Source: Pseudomonas koreensis (GTDB lineage Bacteria; Pseudomonadota; Gammaproteobacteria; Pseudomonadales; Pseudomonadaceae). From it: DNA of 64,000 nt. A model generated the notes under the pieces. That model was given only the letters and a program-made list of their open reading frames with translations. It made no database searches and was not told the DNA's origin. The position numbers and the translations under genes are program-made. Each line of letters opens with the position of its first letter. The stretch's first letter is position 1. Positions 34,315 through 44,368 of this stretch are shown here, piece after piece. The stretch covers positions 806,001 to 870,000 of the forward strand of contig NZ_JAOEJU010000001.1 of assembly GCF_025447595.1 (NCBI RefSeq), written 5' to 3'.

Positions 34315-36852
34315 ATGAACGCTGTACCGAACACCAACGACGCCCAGGCATTGATTGCCCGCACCGACTGGAGCCGCAGCCCGCTGGGCGCCGCAGGCAC
34401 CTGGCCACAGAGCCTGCGCACCGCGGTGGACATCGTGATTCACTCGCCGATGCCGATGCTGTTGTTGTGGGGCCCACAGCTCACCCAGATCTACAACAAC
34501 GGCTTCGCGCTGCTCGCCGGGAGCAAGCATCCGCACGCTTTCGGACAACCGGCGCACCAGATATGGCCGGAACTTCGAGACTTTACCGACCCGATTTACA
34601 GCGCTGTCCTACAAGGCCAGGTGCGAACCTACAGCGAACGCCGCTTTACCCTGCAACGGGACGGGCAGGATTCCGATTTCTGGCTGGATTTGACCTACAG
34701 CCCGATCCGCGACGAAAGCGCGCAAGTGGCCGGGATCCTGGTTACCGCCATCGAAACCAACGAACGCCGACGTATCGCCCTGGAACTGCAGCAGCGCTCC
34801 GAAGACAGCCTCAAGGCCCAACGCGAAAGCGAAGAACGTCTGCAACTGGCGCTGGCAGCCACCGATGCGGTCGGCACCTGGGATTGGGACATTGGCGAAG
34901 ACCGCTTCATTGCCGATGCGCATTTCGCCCAATTGCACGGTGTCGATCCGGCGCTGGCCGGGCAGTTGCCGATCAGCGAATACCTGCACGGCGTACACCC
35001 CGAAGACCGCGCGCTGATTGCCCGCAGCATCAAGCACTGCATCACCCACGGCACCGAATACGCCGAGGAATATCGACTGCTGCAAGCCAATGGCGAGCTG
35101 CGCTGGGTGTTCGCCCGCGGGCGCTGCTACAAGGATCATCATGGCCGGCCGATGCGTTTTCTAGGCGCCGCGCTGGACCTGACCGAGCGCAAGCACACCG
35201 AACAGGCACTGCGCCAAAGCCAGACCGAGTTGCAACTGATCATCAACGCCATGCCGATCCTGATCAGCTATGTCGACCACGAAGAACGCTTTCGCCTGAA
35301 CAACGCCGCGTACCTCGACTGGTACGGGCTCACGCCGCAAGAGCTGTACGGTCGCACGGTCCGCGAAGTTATCGGCGAAGAGGCCTATTTCCTGCGCGCG
35401 CCGTACATCGCTGAAGCGCTGGCCGGCCGTCCTTGTTCATTCAGCCTTTACACGCCCCATCGAGATGGCAGCCAGCGGCATGCCTTGATGAACTACCTGC
35501 CGCGTCACGGCGCGGACGGTGCGGTGAACGGTTTCTACATCTTCGTGATCGACGAGACCGAACGCAAAAAGACCGAAGAAGCCCTGCGCAACCTCAATGA
35601 AACCCTTGAGGAGCGCGTCAGTGCGCGCACCGAACAACTGGCCCAGGCCAACCAGCGTTTGCAGAACGAGATGTTCGAGCGCGAGCGTGCCGAAGACGCT
35701 CTGCGCCACGCGCAGAAAATGGAAGCGGTCGGCCAGCTTACCGGCGGTATCGCCCATGACTTCAACAACATGCTGACCGGCATCATCGGCAGCCTCGACC
35801 TGATGCAGCGCTACATCGCCAGCGGCCGCGCCGATGAAATCGGTCGCTTTACCGACGCCGCGGTGTCCTCAGCTAACCGCGCGGCGGCGCTGACCCACCG
35901 TCTGCTGGCGTTCTCCCGGCGTCAGTCGCTGGATCGCAAGACCATCGACGTCAACGAGCTGATCCATTCGCTGGAGGACCTGATCCGCCGCACCAAGGGC
36001 GATCCGATCGAGCTCAAGTTGCGTCTGGCCGATAATGTCTGGTCCGTCAGCACCGATGTCAGCCAACTGGAGAACGCCCTGCTCAACCTGGTGATCAACG
36101 CCCGCGATGCCATGCCGGACGGCGGTGAGTTGCTGATCGAAACCGCCAACGTTTACCTGGACGGCAACGACATCACCACTCTTGAACCGGTCAAGGCCGG
36201 TGATTACCTGATGCTTGCGGTGAGCGACAACGGCACCGGCATGACGCCTTCGGTGCGTTCGAAGGCGTTCGATCCGTTCTTCACGACCAAACCAATCGGC
36301 CAGGGCACCGGGCTCGGGTTGTCGATGATTTATGGCTTCGCGCAGCAATCCGGCGGGCATGTCAGCCTCGACAGCCTGCCGGGTCAGGGCACCTGCGTGC
36401 GCCTGTACTTGCCTCGTTTGTATGCACTGGAACCGGAGCGGCCGGTCATCGAAACGGTGACCGAGGCCCCCGCTGTGGCGACCGGCGAAACCGTGGTGGT
36501 GGTCGAGGACGATCCGGCGGTGCGGATGCTCGTCATGGACCTGCTCAAGGAGCTGGGTTATCGCGCCCATGAGGCCGAAGACGCCAAGAGTGCCTTGCCG
36601 CTGCTGGAATCCGACCTGCGGGTGGACCTGCTGGTGACCGATGTCGGTCTGCCGGGCATGAACGGTCGACAAATGGCGGAGATCGCCCGCCAGCATCGTC
36701 CGGGGCTCAAAGTGTTGTTCATGACCGGTTACGCGCAGAAAGCCGCCGAACGCCAGGGCTTCCTCGAAGATGGCATGGACATGGTCGCCAAGCCCTTCTC
36801 CATCGAACAGCTGGCTGGGAAGATCCGCACGATGATCAGCCAAAACCCGTGA
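34315..36852 (+). CDS. Hybrid sensor histidine kinase (PAS-PAS-PAS-HK-REC)
   Basis: About 846 residues without membrane segments, so a cytoplasmic sensor. Three PAS-like domains (about 10-145, 165-290 and 300-420) are followed by a coiled coil and an H-box [11 protein letters not shown] with the phosphoacceptor His near 480. Next come an ATPase domain ([29 protein letters not shown]) and a C-terminal receiver (VVVEDD; phospho-Asp near 775 in VTDVGLPG). The signal and the partner are unknown. ATG 34315 is chosen; the in-frame GTG one codon earlier is an alternative. It shares the 127-bp divergent gap with the PilU-like gene. Confidence 0.9.
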   Translation: MNAVPNTNDAQALIARTDWSRSPLGAAGTWPQSLRTAVDIVIHSPMPMLLLWGPQLTQIYNNGFALLAGSKHPHAFGQPAHQIWPELRDFTDPIYSAVLQGQVRTYSERRFTLQRDGQDSDFWLDLTYSPIRDESAQVAGILVTAIETNERRRIALELQQRSEDSLKAQRESEERLQLALAATDAVGTWDWDIGEDRFIADAHFAQLHGVDPALAGQLPISEYLHGVHPEDRALIARSIKHCITHGTEYAEEYRLLQANGELRWVFARGRCYKDHHGRPMRFLGAALDLTERKHTEQALRQSQTELQLIINAMPILISYVDHEERFRLNNAAYLDWYGLTPQELYGRTVREVIGEEAYFLRAPYIAEALAGRPCSFSLYTPHRDGSQRHALMNYLPRHGADGAVNGFYIFVIDETERKKTEEALRNLNETLEERVSARTEQLAQANQRLQNEMFERERAEDALRHAQKMEAVGQLTGGIAHDFNNMLTGIIGSLDLMQRYIASGRADEIGRFTDAAVSSANRAAALTHRLLAFSRRQSLDRKTIDVNELIHSLEDLIRRTKGDPIELKLRLADNVWSVSTDVSQLENALLNLVINARDAMPDGGELLIETANVYLDGNDITTLEPVKAGDYLMLAVSDNGTGMTPSVRSKAFDPFFTTKPIGQGTGLGLSMIYGFAQQSGGHVSLDSLPGQGTCVRLYLPRLYALEPERPVIETVTEAPAVATGETVVVVEDDPAVRMLVMDLLKELGYRAHEAEDAKSALPLLESDLRVDLLVTDVGLPGMNGRQMAEIARQHRPGLKVLFMTGYAQKAAERQGFLEDGMDMVAKPFSIEQLAGKIRTMISQNP

Positions 36853-36902
36853 CTTGAGGCATAATCCGCGCCCCGCCGTCACCCCGCTACAGGTATTGCA
36901 CG

Positions 36903-37178
36903 ATGAAAGCCCAAGCCCGCCACATTCTGGTGAAAACCGCCGACGAAGCTGAAAAACTCAAACAACGTATTGCCAACGGTGAGGCGTTCGATGTGCTGGC
37001 CAAGAAATTCTCGACCTGCCCGTCCGGCAAGCGCGGTGGCGATCTGGGTGAAGTGCGGCCGGGACAGATGGTCGGCGCGATCGATGCGGTGATCTTCAAG
37101 AAACCGCTGCGCACGGTGCACGGACCGATCAAGAGCAAGTTCGGGTATCACCTGGTGCAGGTGTTTTACCGCGATTGA
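36903..37178 (+). CDS. Second parvulin-type peptidyl-prolyl isomerase
   Basis: 91 residues, single parvulin domain (ARHILV, STCPSGKRGGDLGEVRPGQMV, GPIKSKFGYHLVQV). It is about as long as the ppiC product at 21136, with the same motifs but a more basic surface. No signal peptide, so cytoplasmic. It follows the histidine kinase by 50 bp and precedes a REP doublet. Confidence 0.9.
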   Translation: MKAQARHILVKTADEAEKLKQRIANGEAFDVLAKKFSTCPSGKRGGDLGEVRPGQMVGAIDAVIFKKPLRTVHGPIKSKFGYHLVQVFYRD

Positions 37179-37198
37179 GTGATTGGCTTCAGGGCCCC

Positions 37199-37273
37199 AT
37201 CGCGAGCAAGCTCGCTCCCACATAAAAGCTGTAAACGACACTCAACCACTGTGGGAGCGAGCTTGCTCGCGAT
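37199..37273. repeat. REP doublet
   Basis: Two 24-bp perfect inverted arms (ATCGCGAGCAAGCTCGCTCC... and inverse) with a 27-bp spacer. It separates the plus-strand parvulin gene from the minus-strand kinase gene, where it may end both transcripts. Confidence 0.9.
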
Positions 37274-37303
37274 CCGATTGCCCGGCAATCGGCCATTCAC
37301 CGA

Positions 37304-38236
37304 TTACTTCGGAATCAGAGCTCCGGGTACTTGAATAACCTGGCTCGCTAGCAGATGGCCGGCCTGCGCCGCTTCCGTCGGGCTCCCCCCAAGCAAGCGA
37401 CTCGCCAGATACGCCGCACTGAACGAATCCCCCGCCGCCGTGGTGTCCACCACCTTATCGACCTTCTGCGCCGGGACTTCGAACGTTCCCCCGTCGCAGC
37501 GGATCAGACAGGCTTCAGCGCCGCGCTTGAGCACCACTTCCGGGGTGCCGATCTGCGCGTACGCTTCAAACACCGCGTCACAGTCTTCGAAATGGAACAG
37601 CGCCTGCTCGTCGTCCACCGTCAACAACGCCAGATCGACATGGGGCAACACACTGCGATAAGCCGCCCGCGCCTCTTCCAGTGAAACCCACAGCCGTGGC
37701 CGATAATTGTTGTCGAAGACGATCCGCGCATCGCGCTGACGGGCTTCGATCAACGTCTCGATCAGTTTTTCCCGACCCTGCGCACCGAGCACTGCCAGCG
37801 TGATACCGCTGAAATACAGCACGTCGTAATCCGGCAGCGCCGCCAGAATCGGCGCAGCCGCCGACGTGGTGAAGCAGTCGCGAACGGCGGCTTCGTTGCG
37901 CCAGTAAAGGAAGCGCCGTTCCCCGGCAGCGTCGGTCTGGATGCAATACAGGCCCGGCAGACGACCGGATAAACGCTGGACGAGATCCAGACCAATGCCT
38001 TCGTCGGCCCAAATGCGGCACATCGCGTCACTGAAGCTGTCATCCCCCAGCGCCGTGACGTAATCGACCTGCGCTTTGTCGCCCATGGCGCGGGACAGAT
38101 AGACCGCCGTGTTCAGCGTGTCACCACCAAAACTCTGTTGCAGGCTGCCATCGGCACGTTGCTGGAGTTCGATCATGCATTCGCCGATCAGAGCGATGCG
38201 CGGGCTGTTCGGACCCAATGGACTGAGTGTGTTCAT
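37304..38236 (-). CDS. PfkB family sugar kinase, 2-dehydro-3-deoxygluconokinase-like
   Basis: 310 residues, ribokinase fold. The N-terminal IALIGECMIELQQ and GGDTLNTAVYLSR bind the sugar, and the C-terminal DTTAAGDSFSAAYLASRLLGG holds the anion hole and catalytic Asp. The GDxxNTA pattern is that of KdgK, which phosphorylates 2-keto-3-deoxygluconate to KDPG. In this operon the substrate could instead be a deaminated sugar or amino-sugar acid. ATG 38236 overlaps the stop of the upstream PLP enzyme gene (TGATG), so translation is coupled. Confidence 0.85.
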   Translation of the reverse strand: MNTLSPLGPNSPRIALIGECMIELQQRADGSLQQSFGGDTLNTAVYLSRAMGDKAQVDYVTALGDDSFSDAMCRIWADEGIGLDLVQRLSGRLPGLYCIQTDAAGERRFLYWRNEAAVRDCFTTSAAAPILAALPDYDVLYFSGITLAVLGAQGREKLIETLIEARQRDARIVFDNNYRPRLWVSLEEARAAYRSVLPHVDLALLTVDDEQALFHFEDCDAVFEAYAQIGTPEVVLKRGAEACLIRCDGGTFEVPAQKVDKVVDTTAAGDSFSAAYLASRLLGGSPTEAAQAGHLLASQVIQVPGALIPK

Positions 38237-39456
38237 CAGAAACAGGTTTCCATGGTTTCGATCACTGACAACTGCTCGTCCACCAACAGGCCCACGCGCC
38301 ATTTGTCGAAGGTCAGGCAAGGGTGCGAAGTACCGAAGGAAATGATGTCACCCACGCGCAACTCCACACCCGACGCCACAGTCATGAAGGCGTGTTGGTC
38401 CATCACCGCCGTCACCTTGCAGGCACCGACATCGTCGCCCACCGCCGGCAGCACACCGGCCTTGTAACGCAGCAGCGGCACCGGCATGCCGGCATCAAAC
38501 GCCACGTCACGTTTGCCCAAGGCAATCACGGCAAACCCCGGCTCCGGCATCGACTGCACGTGAGCCCAGACTTCCAGCGCCGGACGCAGGCCTTCATGCA
38601 GGTCGCTGCGACGGTCGAGCACGCAGCACTGCGCTTCTTTATAGATGCCATGGTCGTGCGCCACGTAACTGCCAGGACGCAACACGCTGAGGAAACGCCC
38701 GCCTGCGTTCTGCGCTTCGAACGATTCGGCGATCAGGTCGTACCACGCCGAACCCGACGCAGTGATGATCGGTTTGGCGATGGCGAACGCGCCGCTGTCC
38801 TGCAACTGCACCGCCAGTCGCACTAACGAGGCCGCGAATTCACGGATACCGCTGACCGCATGATCGCCGTGGATCACGCCTTCGTAACCCTCGATGCCGG
38901 TCAGGGCCAGCGCCGGTTGCGCGCCAACGGCTTTGGCGAGTTCGATGACTTCCTGCTCGCTGCGGCAACCGCAACGGCCGCCGACCACGCCGTACTCGAT
39001 CATCACGTTCAGCCGCACGCCACGGGACGCAAAGTAAGCGCCCAAATCGGCGACGTTGTCCGGGTGATCGACCATGCAATAGAAATCGAAGCCCGAATCG
39101 GCTGCCAGCAGATCGGCAATCAACGCCATGTTCGGGGTGCCGACCAATTGGTTGGCCATCAACACCCGGCGCACGCCGTGGGCGTATGCGGCGCGGGTCT
39201 GGGTGGCGCTGGCCAGGGTGATGCCCCACGCGCCGGCGTCGAGCTGACGACGAAACAGCGCCGGGGTCATGCTGGTCTTGCCATGGGGCGCGAGTTCGGC
39301 GCCGCTGTCACTGACGAATTTCTGCATCCAGCGGATGTTGTGTTCCAGCGCTTCACGGTGCAGCACCAGCGCCGGCAGGCTGATGTCACGCACCAGTTGC
39401 GCGCCGAGTGCGGCATCGCCCTTTTCCACGGCAGCAGTGTTGTTGGCAGTCGTCAT
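38236..39456 (-). CDS. Fold-type III PLP enzyme (amino acid deaminase / D-threonine aldolase-like)
   Basis: 406 residues. The alanine-racemase-like N-terminal barrel shows the PLP lysine in LAPHGKTSMTPALFRRQLDAGAWG, and the C-terminal half carries the D-serine dehydratase-like domain (SFGTSHPCLTFDKW). The family includes D-threonine aldolases, D-serine dehydratases and the 'amino acid deaminase' group. It starts after GAGGAGT. Its partners are RidA, which removes reactive enamines from such dehydratases, an amino-acid importer and a KDG-type kinase. Deamination of a D- or sugar-type amino acid is therefore likely. Confidence 0.85.
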   Translation of the reverse strand: MTTANNTAAVEKGDAALGAQLVRDISLPALVLHREALEHNIRWMQKFVSDSGAELAPHGKTSMTPALFRRQLDAGAWGITLASATQTRAAYAHGVRRVLMANQLVGTPNMALIADLLAADSGFDFYCMVDHPDNVADLGAYFASRGVRLNVMIEYGVVGGRCGCRSEQEVIELAKAVGAQPALALTGIEGYEGVIHGDHAVSGIREFAASLVRLAVQLQDSGAFAIAKPIITASGSAWYDLIAESFEAQNAGGRFLSVLRPGSYVAHDHGIYKEAQCCVLDRRSDLHEGLRPALEVWAHVQSMPEPGFAVIALGKRDVAFDAGMPVPLLRYKAGVLPAVGDDVGACKVTAVMDQHAFMTVASGVELRVGDIISFGTSHPCLTFDKWRVGLLVDEQLSVIETMETCF

Positions 39457-39495
39457 GGTCGAACTCCTCACAGTCGCGCCCGCTGGCGGGCGCGG

Positions 39496-40260
39496 TTATT
39501 CGTTGATTCGCCGGGCGAGGCTGTTGGCGCTCTCGATCAAGACCCGGCGATAGTCGTTGTAATTGGTCTTGGCATCGGCGCGCGGGGCGACGATGCACAG
39601 GGTGCAGATGGCAACGCCTTGAGGGTCTTTGACCGGGGCGGCGAAGCAATGGGTGAAGGTGTCGGCGACACTGTCGAAGGAGAAGAAACCGTCGATGCCG
39701 GCCTGACGGATTTCCGCCAGAAACGTCTCCATCGGCAGGCGTTCGCCACCCGGCAGGATGAAGTCGTCGGGGTCGATCAGGTCGCTGATCTGCTGGTCAC
39801 TCAAGTGCGCCAGCAAAAGGCGTCCGGATGCGGTCCACGGAATCGGCGCGTTTTCGCCGATATCGGAAGAAATGCGGAAATGCCGCTCGCCCTCCTTCAT
39901 CAGCGCCACCGTGTATTTGCGCCCGTTGAGCAGGCACATCTGCGCGGTTTCCCGGGTCTGGCTGACAATTTCCTGCAACGCGTGATCGGCCTCGCGACTG
40001 AGGTCGAAGTGACGCAAATGCGCCTGGCCGAGGAAGTACAGCTGACGACCGAGATAGACGTGACCGTCCTTGCCCACCGGCTCCAGAATCCGCCGTTCGA
40101 GCAATGACGCCACCAGTTCGTAGACCGTGGACTTCGGGCTGCCGATGCCGTTGGCGATATCGTTCGGACGCAGTGGCTGGCCGATCTCCTTGAGGAAATC
40201 GAGGATATCGAACGCCCGGTCCAGACCGCGTGCCCGGCGCTTGATGGTGTCTTCGGTCAT
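39496..40260 (-). CDS. IclR family transcriptional regulator
   Basis: 254 residues. A winged HTH lies at about residues 10-70 (LDRAFDILDFLKEIGQPLRPNDIANGIGSPKSTVYELV), followed by the IclR effector domain (TAQMCLLNGRKYTVAL, SGRLLLAHLSDQQI). It is embedded in the ABC-ridA-deaminase-kinase operon, which it probably represses in the absence of substrate. A 16-bp inverted repeat before the first gene (43814-43829) is a candidate operator. ATG 40260 or the ATG five codons upstream may be used. Confidence 0.88.
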   Translation of the reverse strand: MTEDTIKRRARGLDRAFDILDFLKEIGQPLRPNDIANGIGSPKSTVYELVASLLERRILEPVGKDGHVYLGRQLYFLGQAHLRHFDLSREADHALQEIVSQTRETAQMCLLNGRKYTVALMKEGERHFRISSDIGENAPIPWTASGRLLLAHLSDQQISDLIDPDDFILPGGERLPMETFLAEIRQAGIDGFFSFDSVADTFTHCFAAPVKDPQGVAICTLCIVAPRADAKTNYNDYRRVLIESANSLARRINE

Positions 40261-40338
40261 TTCAGTGGTTCCCATTCAAAGTGCCGGGAGTTTATCGCGA
40301 AAGATCGCTCCCACGCTCTGCGCGGGAACGGTCAATGC

Positions 40339-40728
40339 TCAAGCTTTTTTCTTGTACGCAATGCAGTCGATCTCGACCTTGCAGTCGACCATCATGCTCG
40401 CCTGCACACAGGCCCGGGCCGGTGCGTGTTCGGGCTTGAAGTACTCCCCGAAGACCTTGTTGAAACTGCTGAAATCCCGCGGATCGTCCAGCCACACGCC
40501 GGCACGTACCACGTCTTCCAGGCCATAACCGGCCTCTTCGAGAATCGCGATCAGGTTCTTCATGGTCTGGTGCGTCTGCTCGACGATGCCCCCCACAATG
40601 ATCTCGCCATCCACCGCCGGCACCTGACCGGAAACGTGCAGCCAGCCATCGGCCTCGACTGCGCGGGCGAATGGACGAGGCTGGCCGCCAGCGGCGGTGC
40701 TGCCGGTGCCGTAACGAGTAATGCTCAT
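40339..40728 (-). CDS. RidA family enamine/imine deaminase
   Basis: 129 residues with the YjgF/RidA pattern: PRPFARAVEADGWLHVSGQVP, QTHQTMKNLIAILEEAG, and the substrate-binding Arg in ARACVQASMMVDCKVEIDCIAY. RidA proteins hydrolyse reactive 2-aminoacrylate-type intermediates made by PLP dehydratases. Its place between an amino-acid ABC importer and a fold-type III PLP enzyme fits this role. Confidence 0.92.
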   Translation of the reverse strand: MSITRYGTGSTAAGGQPRPFARAVEADGWLHVSGQVPAVDGEIIVGGIVEQTHQTMKNLIAILEEAGYGLEDVVRAGVWLDDPRDFSSFNKVFGEYFKPEHAPARACVQASMMVDCKVEIDCIAYKKKA

Positions 40729-40759
40729 GGGTGTTTCTCCTGATTGAAAAAGTGAAAAG

Positions 40760-41557
40760 TCAGAACCGCGTGCTTTTGAGAAATTCCGCCAGCCGCGGCG
40801 ATTGAGGACGCTCGAACAGTTCCTTGGGAGGCCCCTGCTCTTCGATGCGCCCCTGATTCATGAAAACGATCTTGTCCGAGACCTCGAAGGCAAAACGCAT
40901 TTCGTGGGTCACCAGCAACATGGTCATGCCGTCCTCGGCCAGGCCCTTGATCACGTTCAGCACTTCACCGACCAGTTCCGGATCGAGGGCCGAGGTGACT
41001 TCGTCGAACAGCATCAGGCTCGGGTTCATCGCAATCGCCCGGGCAATCGCCACGCGCTGTTGCTGACCGCCGGACAACTGGCCGGGAAAGTGATTGCGCC
41101 GCTCCAGCAGACCGACCCGCTCCAGCCATTTCTCGGCCAGGACCACGGCTTCGTCCTTGTGCATCTTTTTGACTTTGAGCAAGCCGAGGGTGACGTTCTG
41201 CAACGCGGTGAGGTGCGGGAACAGGTTGAATTGCTGGAACGCCATGCCGGTCATCGCACGATGGCGGGCGATGACTTTTTCCGGATGGCGTACGCGTTTG
41301 CCATTGAGTTCGTCATAACCAATGGATTCGCCGTCGAGCAGGATCTGCCCGCCCTGAAATTCCTCCAGCATGTTCACGCAGCGCAGCAGCGTGGTCTTGC
41401 CCGAGCCGCTGGAGCCGATCAGGGTCACCACGTTGCCGCGCTGCATGCTCAGGTCGACGCCTTTGAGCACTTCGACCGCGCCGTATTGTTTGTGCAGGCC
41501 ACGGATATCCAGCAGGGGCTGACCGTTCTGGACGTTGGAAACTTGAGCTTGAGTCAT
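40760..41557 (-). CDS. Polar amino acid ABC transporter ATP-binding protein
   Basis: 265 residues. Walker A is GSSGSGKT, the signature LSGGQQQR and Walker [18 protein letters not shown] and [14 protein letters not shown] follow, all of the polar-amino-acid (GlnQ/ArtP/HisP) type. The ATG overlaps the end of the second permease gene by 4 bp. It drives the two-permease importer encoded upstream. Confidence 0.93.
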   Translation of the reverse strand: MTQAQVSNVQNGQPLLDIRGLHKQYGAVEVLKGVDLSMQRGNVVTLIGSSGSGKTTLLRCVNMLEEFQGGQILLDGESIGYDELNGKRVRHPEKVIARHRAMTGMAFQQFNLFPHLTALQNVTLGLLKVKKMHKDEAVVLAEKWLERVGLLERRNHFPGQLSGGQQQRVAIARAIAMNPSLMLFDEVTSALDPELVGEVLNVIKGLAEDGMTMLLVTHEMRFAFEVSDKIVFMNQGRIEEQGPPKELFERPQSPRLAEFLKSTRF

Positions 41558-42216
41558 GGCAGGGCCACCCGCTTTTCAATGTGCCGGCCGAGTAATTCGA
41601 TGCCGTAGTTGATGACGAAGAACAGAAAACCGGCGAACAGATAAAACTCCAGGGTCATGAACGTCCGGGCGATGATCTGTTGTGTGCTGAGCAACAGCTC
41701 GGCCACGCCGATCACCGACAGCAAGGTCGAGGCCTTGACGATTTCCGTGGACGAATTGACCCAGGTCGGCAGGATCTGCCGCAGCGCCTGAGGCAACAGC
41801 ACGTAGCCGAGGGACTGATAGAACGTCAGGCCAATGGCCTTGCCGGCTTCCATCTGCCCGCGTGGTAACGCCTGCAACGCACCGCGCACGATCTCGGCCA
41901 CGTGGGAGCCGCAAAACAGCGTCAGACCCAAGGCGCCTGCCTGAAACGCGCTGATCTGCCAACCGAGCGCCGGTGCCATGTAGAAGCAGGCCAGCACCAG
42001 CACAAACACTGGAGTGCCGCGAATCAGGTCGACATAAAAGCGGAACGGCGCGCGCATCCAGAACTTGCCGTAAGTCAGCACCAACCCGGCAAATACGCCG
42101 ATAACCGTGCCGAACAGAATGGCCAGCGCCGACACTTGCACGCTGGTCAGAAAGCCTTGCCACAAGGCTTCGCGGGCAATCCACAACTCATGCAACCAAC
42201 TGGGGGATTCGTACAT
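41554..42216 (-). CDS. Amino acid ABC transporter permease (HisM type)
   Basis: 220 residues, about five membrane segments, with the family loop [39 protein letters not shown]. It forms a heterodimer with the product of the gene just upstream (42226-42888; 9-bp gap). It overlaps the ATPase start. Confidence 0.92.
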   Translation of the reverse strand: MYESPSWLHELWIAREALWQGFLTSVQVSALAILFGTVIGVFAGLVLTYGKFWMRAPFRFYVDLIRGTPVFVLVLACFYMAPALGWQISAFQAGALGLTLFCGSHVAEIVRGALQALPRGQMEAGKAIGLTFYQSLGYVLLPQALRQILPTWVNSSTEIVKASTLLSVIGVAELLLSTQQIIARTFMTLEFYLFAGFLFFVINYGIELLGRHIEKRVALP

Positions 42217-42225
42217 CGCAGCCTC

Positions 42226-42888
42226 CTATCGGCGGATTGCCAGACGCTGCTCGAGGTACCGCAGCAGCATGGCAATGAGGTAACAGGCCGCGACATACAA
42301 CGCCGTGGTCACCAGCCAGGTTTCGATCACCCGGTAGCTTTCGACGTTGATCTTGCGCGCGTAATAGGTCAGCTCCGGCACCGCGATCGCGGCAGCCAGC
42401 GAGGTGTCCTTGAACAGCGAAATGAAGTTGTTCGACAGCGCCGGCAGCACGTTGCGCAACATCACCGGCACGGTGACGTAGGCCTTCACCTGCCACTCGC
42501 CCAGACCGATAGCGAGCCCCGCTTCACGCTGGCCCTTGGGGATGCTCAACAGACCGCCGCGGAACACTTCGGTCAGGTACGCCCCGGCATACAGCGACAG
42601 GGTGATGATGAACGACGGGATCTTGTCCAGCCGGATCCCCAGGCTCGGCAGCGCAAAGTAGATCAACAGAATCAACACCAGAATCGGCGTGTTACGGATC
42701 ACCGTCACATACACCGATGCCAGCACCCGCAAGGCGCGATGCCTGGACAGCAAGGCAAACGCCATCAGCAGGCCGATCACGCAGCCGATGGCGATCGACA
42801 CCAGCGCCAGTTCGAGGCCCAGACCGAGCCCCGCCAGCAAGGTGTCGAAATCGCGCCACACGGCGGCAAAGTTCAACTGATAGTTCAT
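42226..42888 (-). CDS. Amino acid ABC transporter permease (HisQ type)
   Basis: 220 residues, about five membrane segments. It contains RNTPILVLILLIYFALP and the loop GGLLSIPKGQREAGLAIGLGEWQVKAYVTVPVMLRNVLP, typical of the polar-amino-acid permease family. It lies between the binding-protein gene (51-bp gap) and the second permease. Confidence 0.92.
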   Translation of the reverse strand: MNYQLNFAAVWRDFDTLLAGLGLGLELALVSIAIGCVIGLLMAFALLSRHRALRVLASVYVTVIRNTPILVLILLIYFALPSLGIRLDKIPSFIITLSLYAGAYLTEVFRGGLLSIPKGQREAGLAIGLGEWQVKAYVTVPVMLRNVLPALSNNFISLFKDTSLAAAIAVPELTYYARKINVESYRVIETWLVTTALYVAACYLIAMLLRYLEQRLAIRR

Positions 42889-42939
42889 GGTCGGCAGTAC
42901 CTTGAGCGGGGCGCGTGGTAGCGCCCCACTCTCACGGGA

Positions 42940-43788
42940 TCATTTGAATTCGACAGGGAAGCCGATGGCGGGCGATGGCAAATCCACGCCGAACCACTGC
43001 TTGAACGATGCTGCGTAAGTCGGAAACTCAACGCCTGTCATGGCTTCATGCAGGGTGGTGTTGACGAAATTCAGCCAGTCCTGATCGCCACGTTTGACGG
43101 CGCACGCGTAGGTCTGCGGGCTCCAGGCGTAAGTCGGGCTGCGGTAACGGCCAGGGTTCTGCACCATCAGGTATTTGACCGAAGACTGGTCGGTGGCAGC
43201 GGCATCTGCGCGGCCGGAGTTCACCGCCTGGTACATCAGATCGACGCTGTCGTACTGATCGACCTTGGCCTTGGGCAGCGCCTGATGCACCAGCTCTTCG
43301 GCGTACACATTCTGCAGCACCGCCACGGTCACGCCGTCACCACCGGCCTGCAGATCTTCGATTTCCTTGTACTTGCTGTTGTTCGGCAGCAGCAGGCCGA
43401 CGCCTTCGCGGTAGTACGGCAGGGTGAACGCCACTTGCTGCGCACGGCTGGCGGTGACGGTGATGAACTGGCAGCTCATGTCGACCTTGTCGGTCAGCAG
43501 GTTGGGGATCCGCGCATCGGACGACTGCACCACGAACTCGACCTTGCTCGGGTCATTGAACAGACCTTTGGCCACCATCCGGGCGATGTCGATATCAAAA
43601 CCCTGCAACTTGCCATCCGCGCCCTGGAAGTGCCACGGCGCATTGGTGCTGCCGGTCCCCACAATCAGTTTTCCACGGGCCAGGACGCTGTCGAGCTTGC
43701 TGTCGGCCGCGTGGGCCATACCCACGACAGCGGACGAAGCCGCGAGAACAAAAACACACGCTTTGAACAAGGAAAGTCGGCGATGCAT
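42940..43788 (-). CDS. Amino acid ABC transporter periplasmic binding protein
   Basis: 282 residues with a signal peptide (hydrophobic stretch then AHA-AD, cleavage about residue 27). The family 3 binding-protein fold shows GKLIVGTGSTNAPWHFQGADGKLQGFDIDIARMVA, VDMSCQFITVTASRAQQVAFTLPYY and DQYDSVDLMYQAVNSGRADAA. ATG 43788 has GGAG eight bases upstream. It is the first gene of the minus-strand operon ending with the kinase at 37304. The ligand is unknown, probably a polar or D-amino acid or an amino-sugar acid. Confidence 0.92.
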   Translation of the reverse strand: MHRRLSLFKACVFVLAASSAVVGMAHAADSKLDSVLARGKLIVGTGSTNAPWHFQGADGKLQGFDIDIARMVAKGLFNDPSKVEFVVQSSDARIPNLLTDKVDMSCQFITVTASRAQQVAFTLPYYREGVGLLLPNNSKYKEIEDLQAGGDGVTVAVLQNVYAEELVHQALPKAKVDQYDSVDLMYQAVNSGRADAAATDQSSVKYLMVQNPGRYRSPTYAWSPQTYACAVKRGDQDWLNFVNTTLHEAMTGVEFPTYAASFKQWFGVDLPSPAIGFPVEFK

Positions 43789-43813
43789 GGCAAGCACTCC
43801 AGAGGATTGTTTA

Positions 43814-43829
43814 TTCCGCTATACCGGAA
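43814..43829. promoter_or_regulatory. Inverted repeat, candidate IclR-family operator
   Basis: TTCCGCTATACCGGAA matches its own complement at 14 of 16 positions, 26 bp before the start of the binding-protein gene. A half-site GCGGAAT recurs at 43844-43850, about three helical turns away. IclR-family operators commonly have such palindromes, and an IclR gene lies in this operon. Confidence 0.45.
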
Positions 43830-44086
43830 CACGGTTTGTTACTGCGGAATAGACAGCAGAAAGTGTGCCACAGGATTCGCGGGGAATCTGCAATGGATTG
43901 AAAATTCTCAGGAATCAAAGAGATACGTAGAAAGGAAAAATAGAGAAACAGTGAGAGAGCGGAGCGTGCGCTACCGTTGGCTACAACGATGCGGGTAGCA
44001 GGTTCCCAGTCGGTGCACGGGTGATCGATTCAGGGGCAGTGCCCATTGTTACCATAAGAGATGCCGGAGCAGATGCAAGCAATGGG
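43830..44086. other. Intergenic region between the ABC operon and the toxin gene
   Basis: About 257 bases, A-rich around 43900-43960, holding no gene that I can support. It presumably contains the promoter of the ABC operon and the transcript end of the toxin-antitoxin pair. Confidence 0.4.
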
Positions 44087-44368
44087 TCAACGTTCGATAG
44101 CAATTTTGTATACGTCTCCCCGCTCCCTTTTACCAATGGCAATGACTGTCACGATCAGCACTTCGTCTTTGACGCGATAGACCAGTCGATACCCGACATT
44201 CCGTAGCTTGATCTTATAAGCGCCTCCAAGTCCTCTGAGCCGGTCAGCTGGAACATGCGGATTCTCAAGCCGCTCCTGAAGCTTCTTCTTCAACGGCTCC
44301 TTGAGATTCGCATCGAGCTTTTTCCATTCTTTCCAGGCCTTCTCCGAAAACTCCAGCTCATAGGTCAT
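44087..44368 (-). CDS. RelE/ParE superfamily toxin
   Basis: 93 residues with the RelE pattern: YELEFSEKAWKEWKKLD near the start, the central RLRGLGGAYKIKLRNVGYRLVYRV (basic ribosome-contact strand), and a C-terminal VIAIGKRERGDVYKIA. RelE toxins cleave mRNA in the ribosomal A site. The start overlaps the antitoxin stop by 11 bp, the normal antitoxin-first order. It would be inactive while bound by the antitoxin. Confidence 0.9.
   Translation of the reverse strand: MTYELEFSEKAWKEWKKLDANLKEPLKKKLQERLENPHVPADRLRGLGGAYKIKLRNVGYRLVYRVKDEVLIVTVIAIGKRERGDVYKIAIER

Noticed and set aside
40290..40340. REP-like piece (ATCGCTCCCACGCTCTGCGCG) between ridA and the IclR gene
   Set aside because: Only a partial, diverged similarity without an inverted partner, so not called as a REP doublet.
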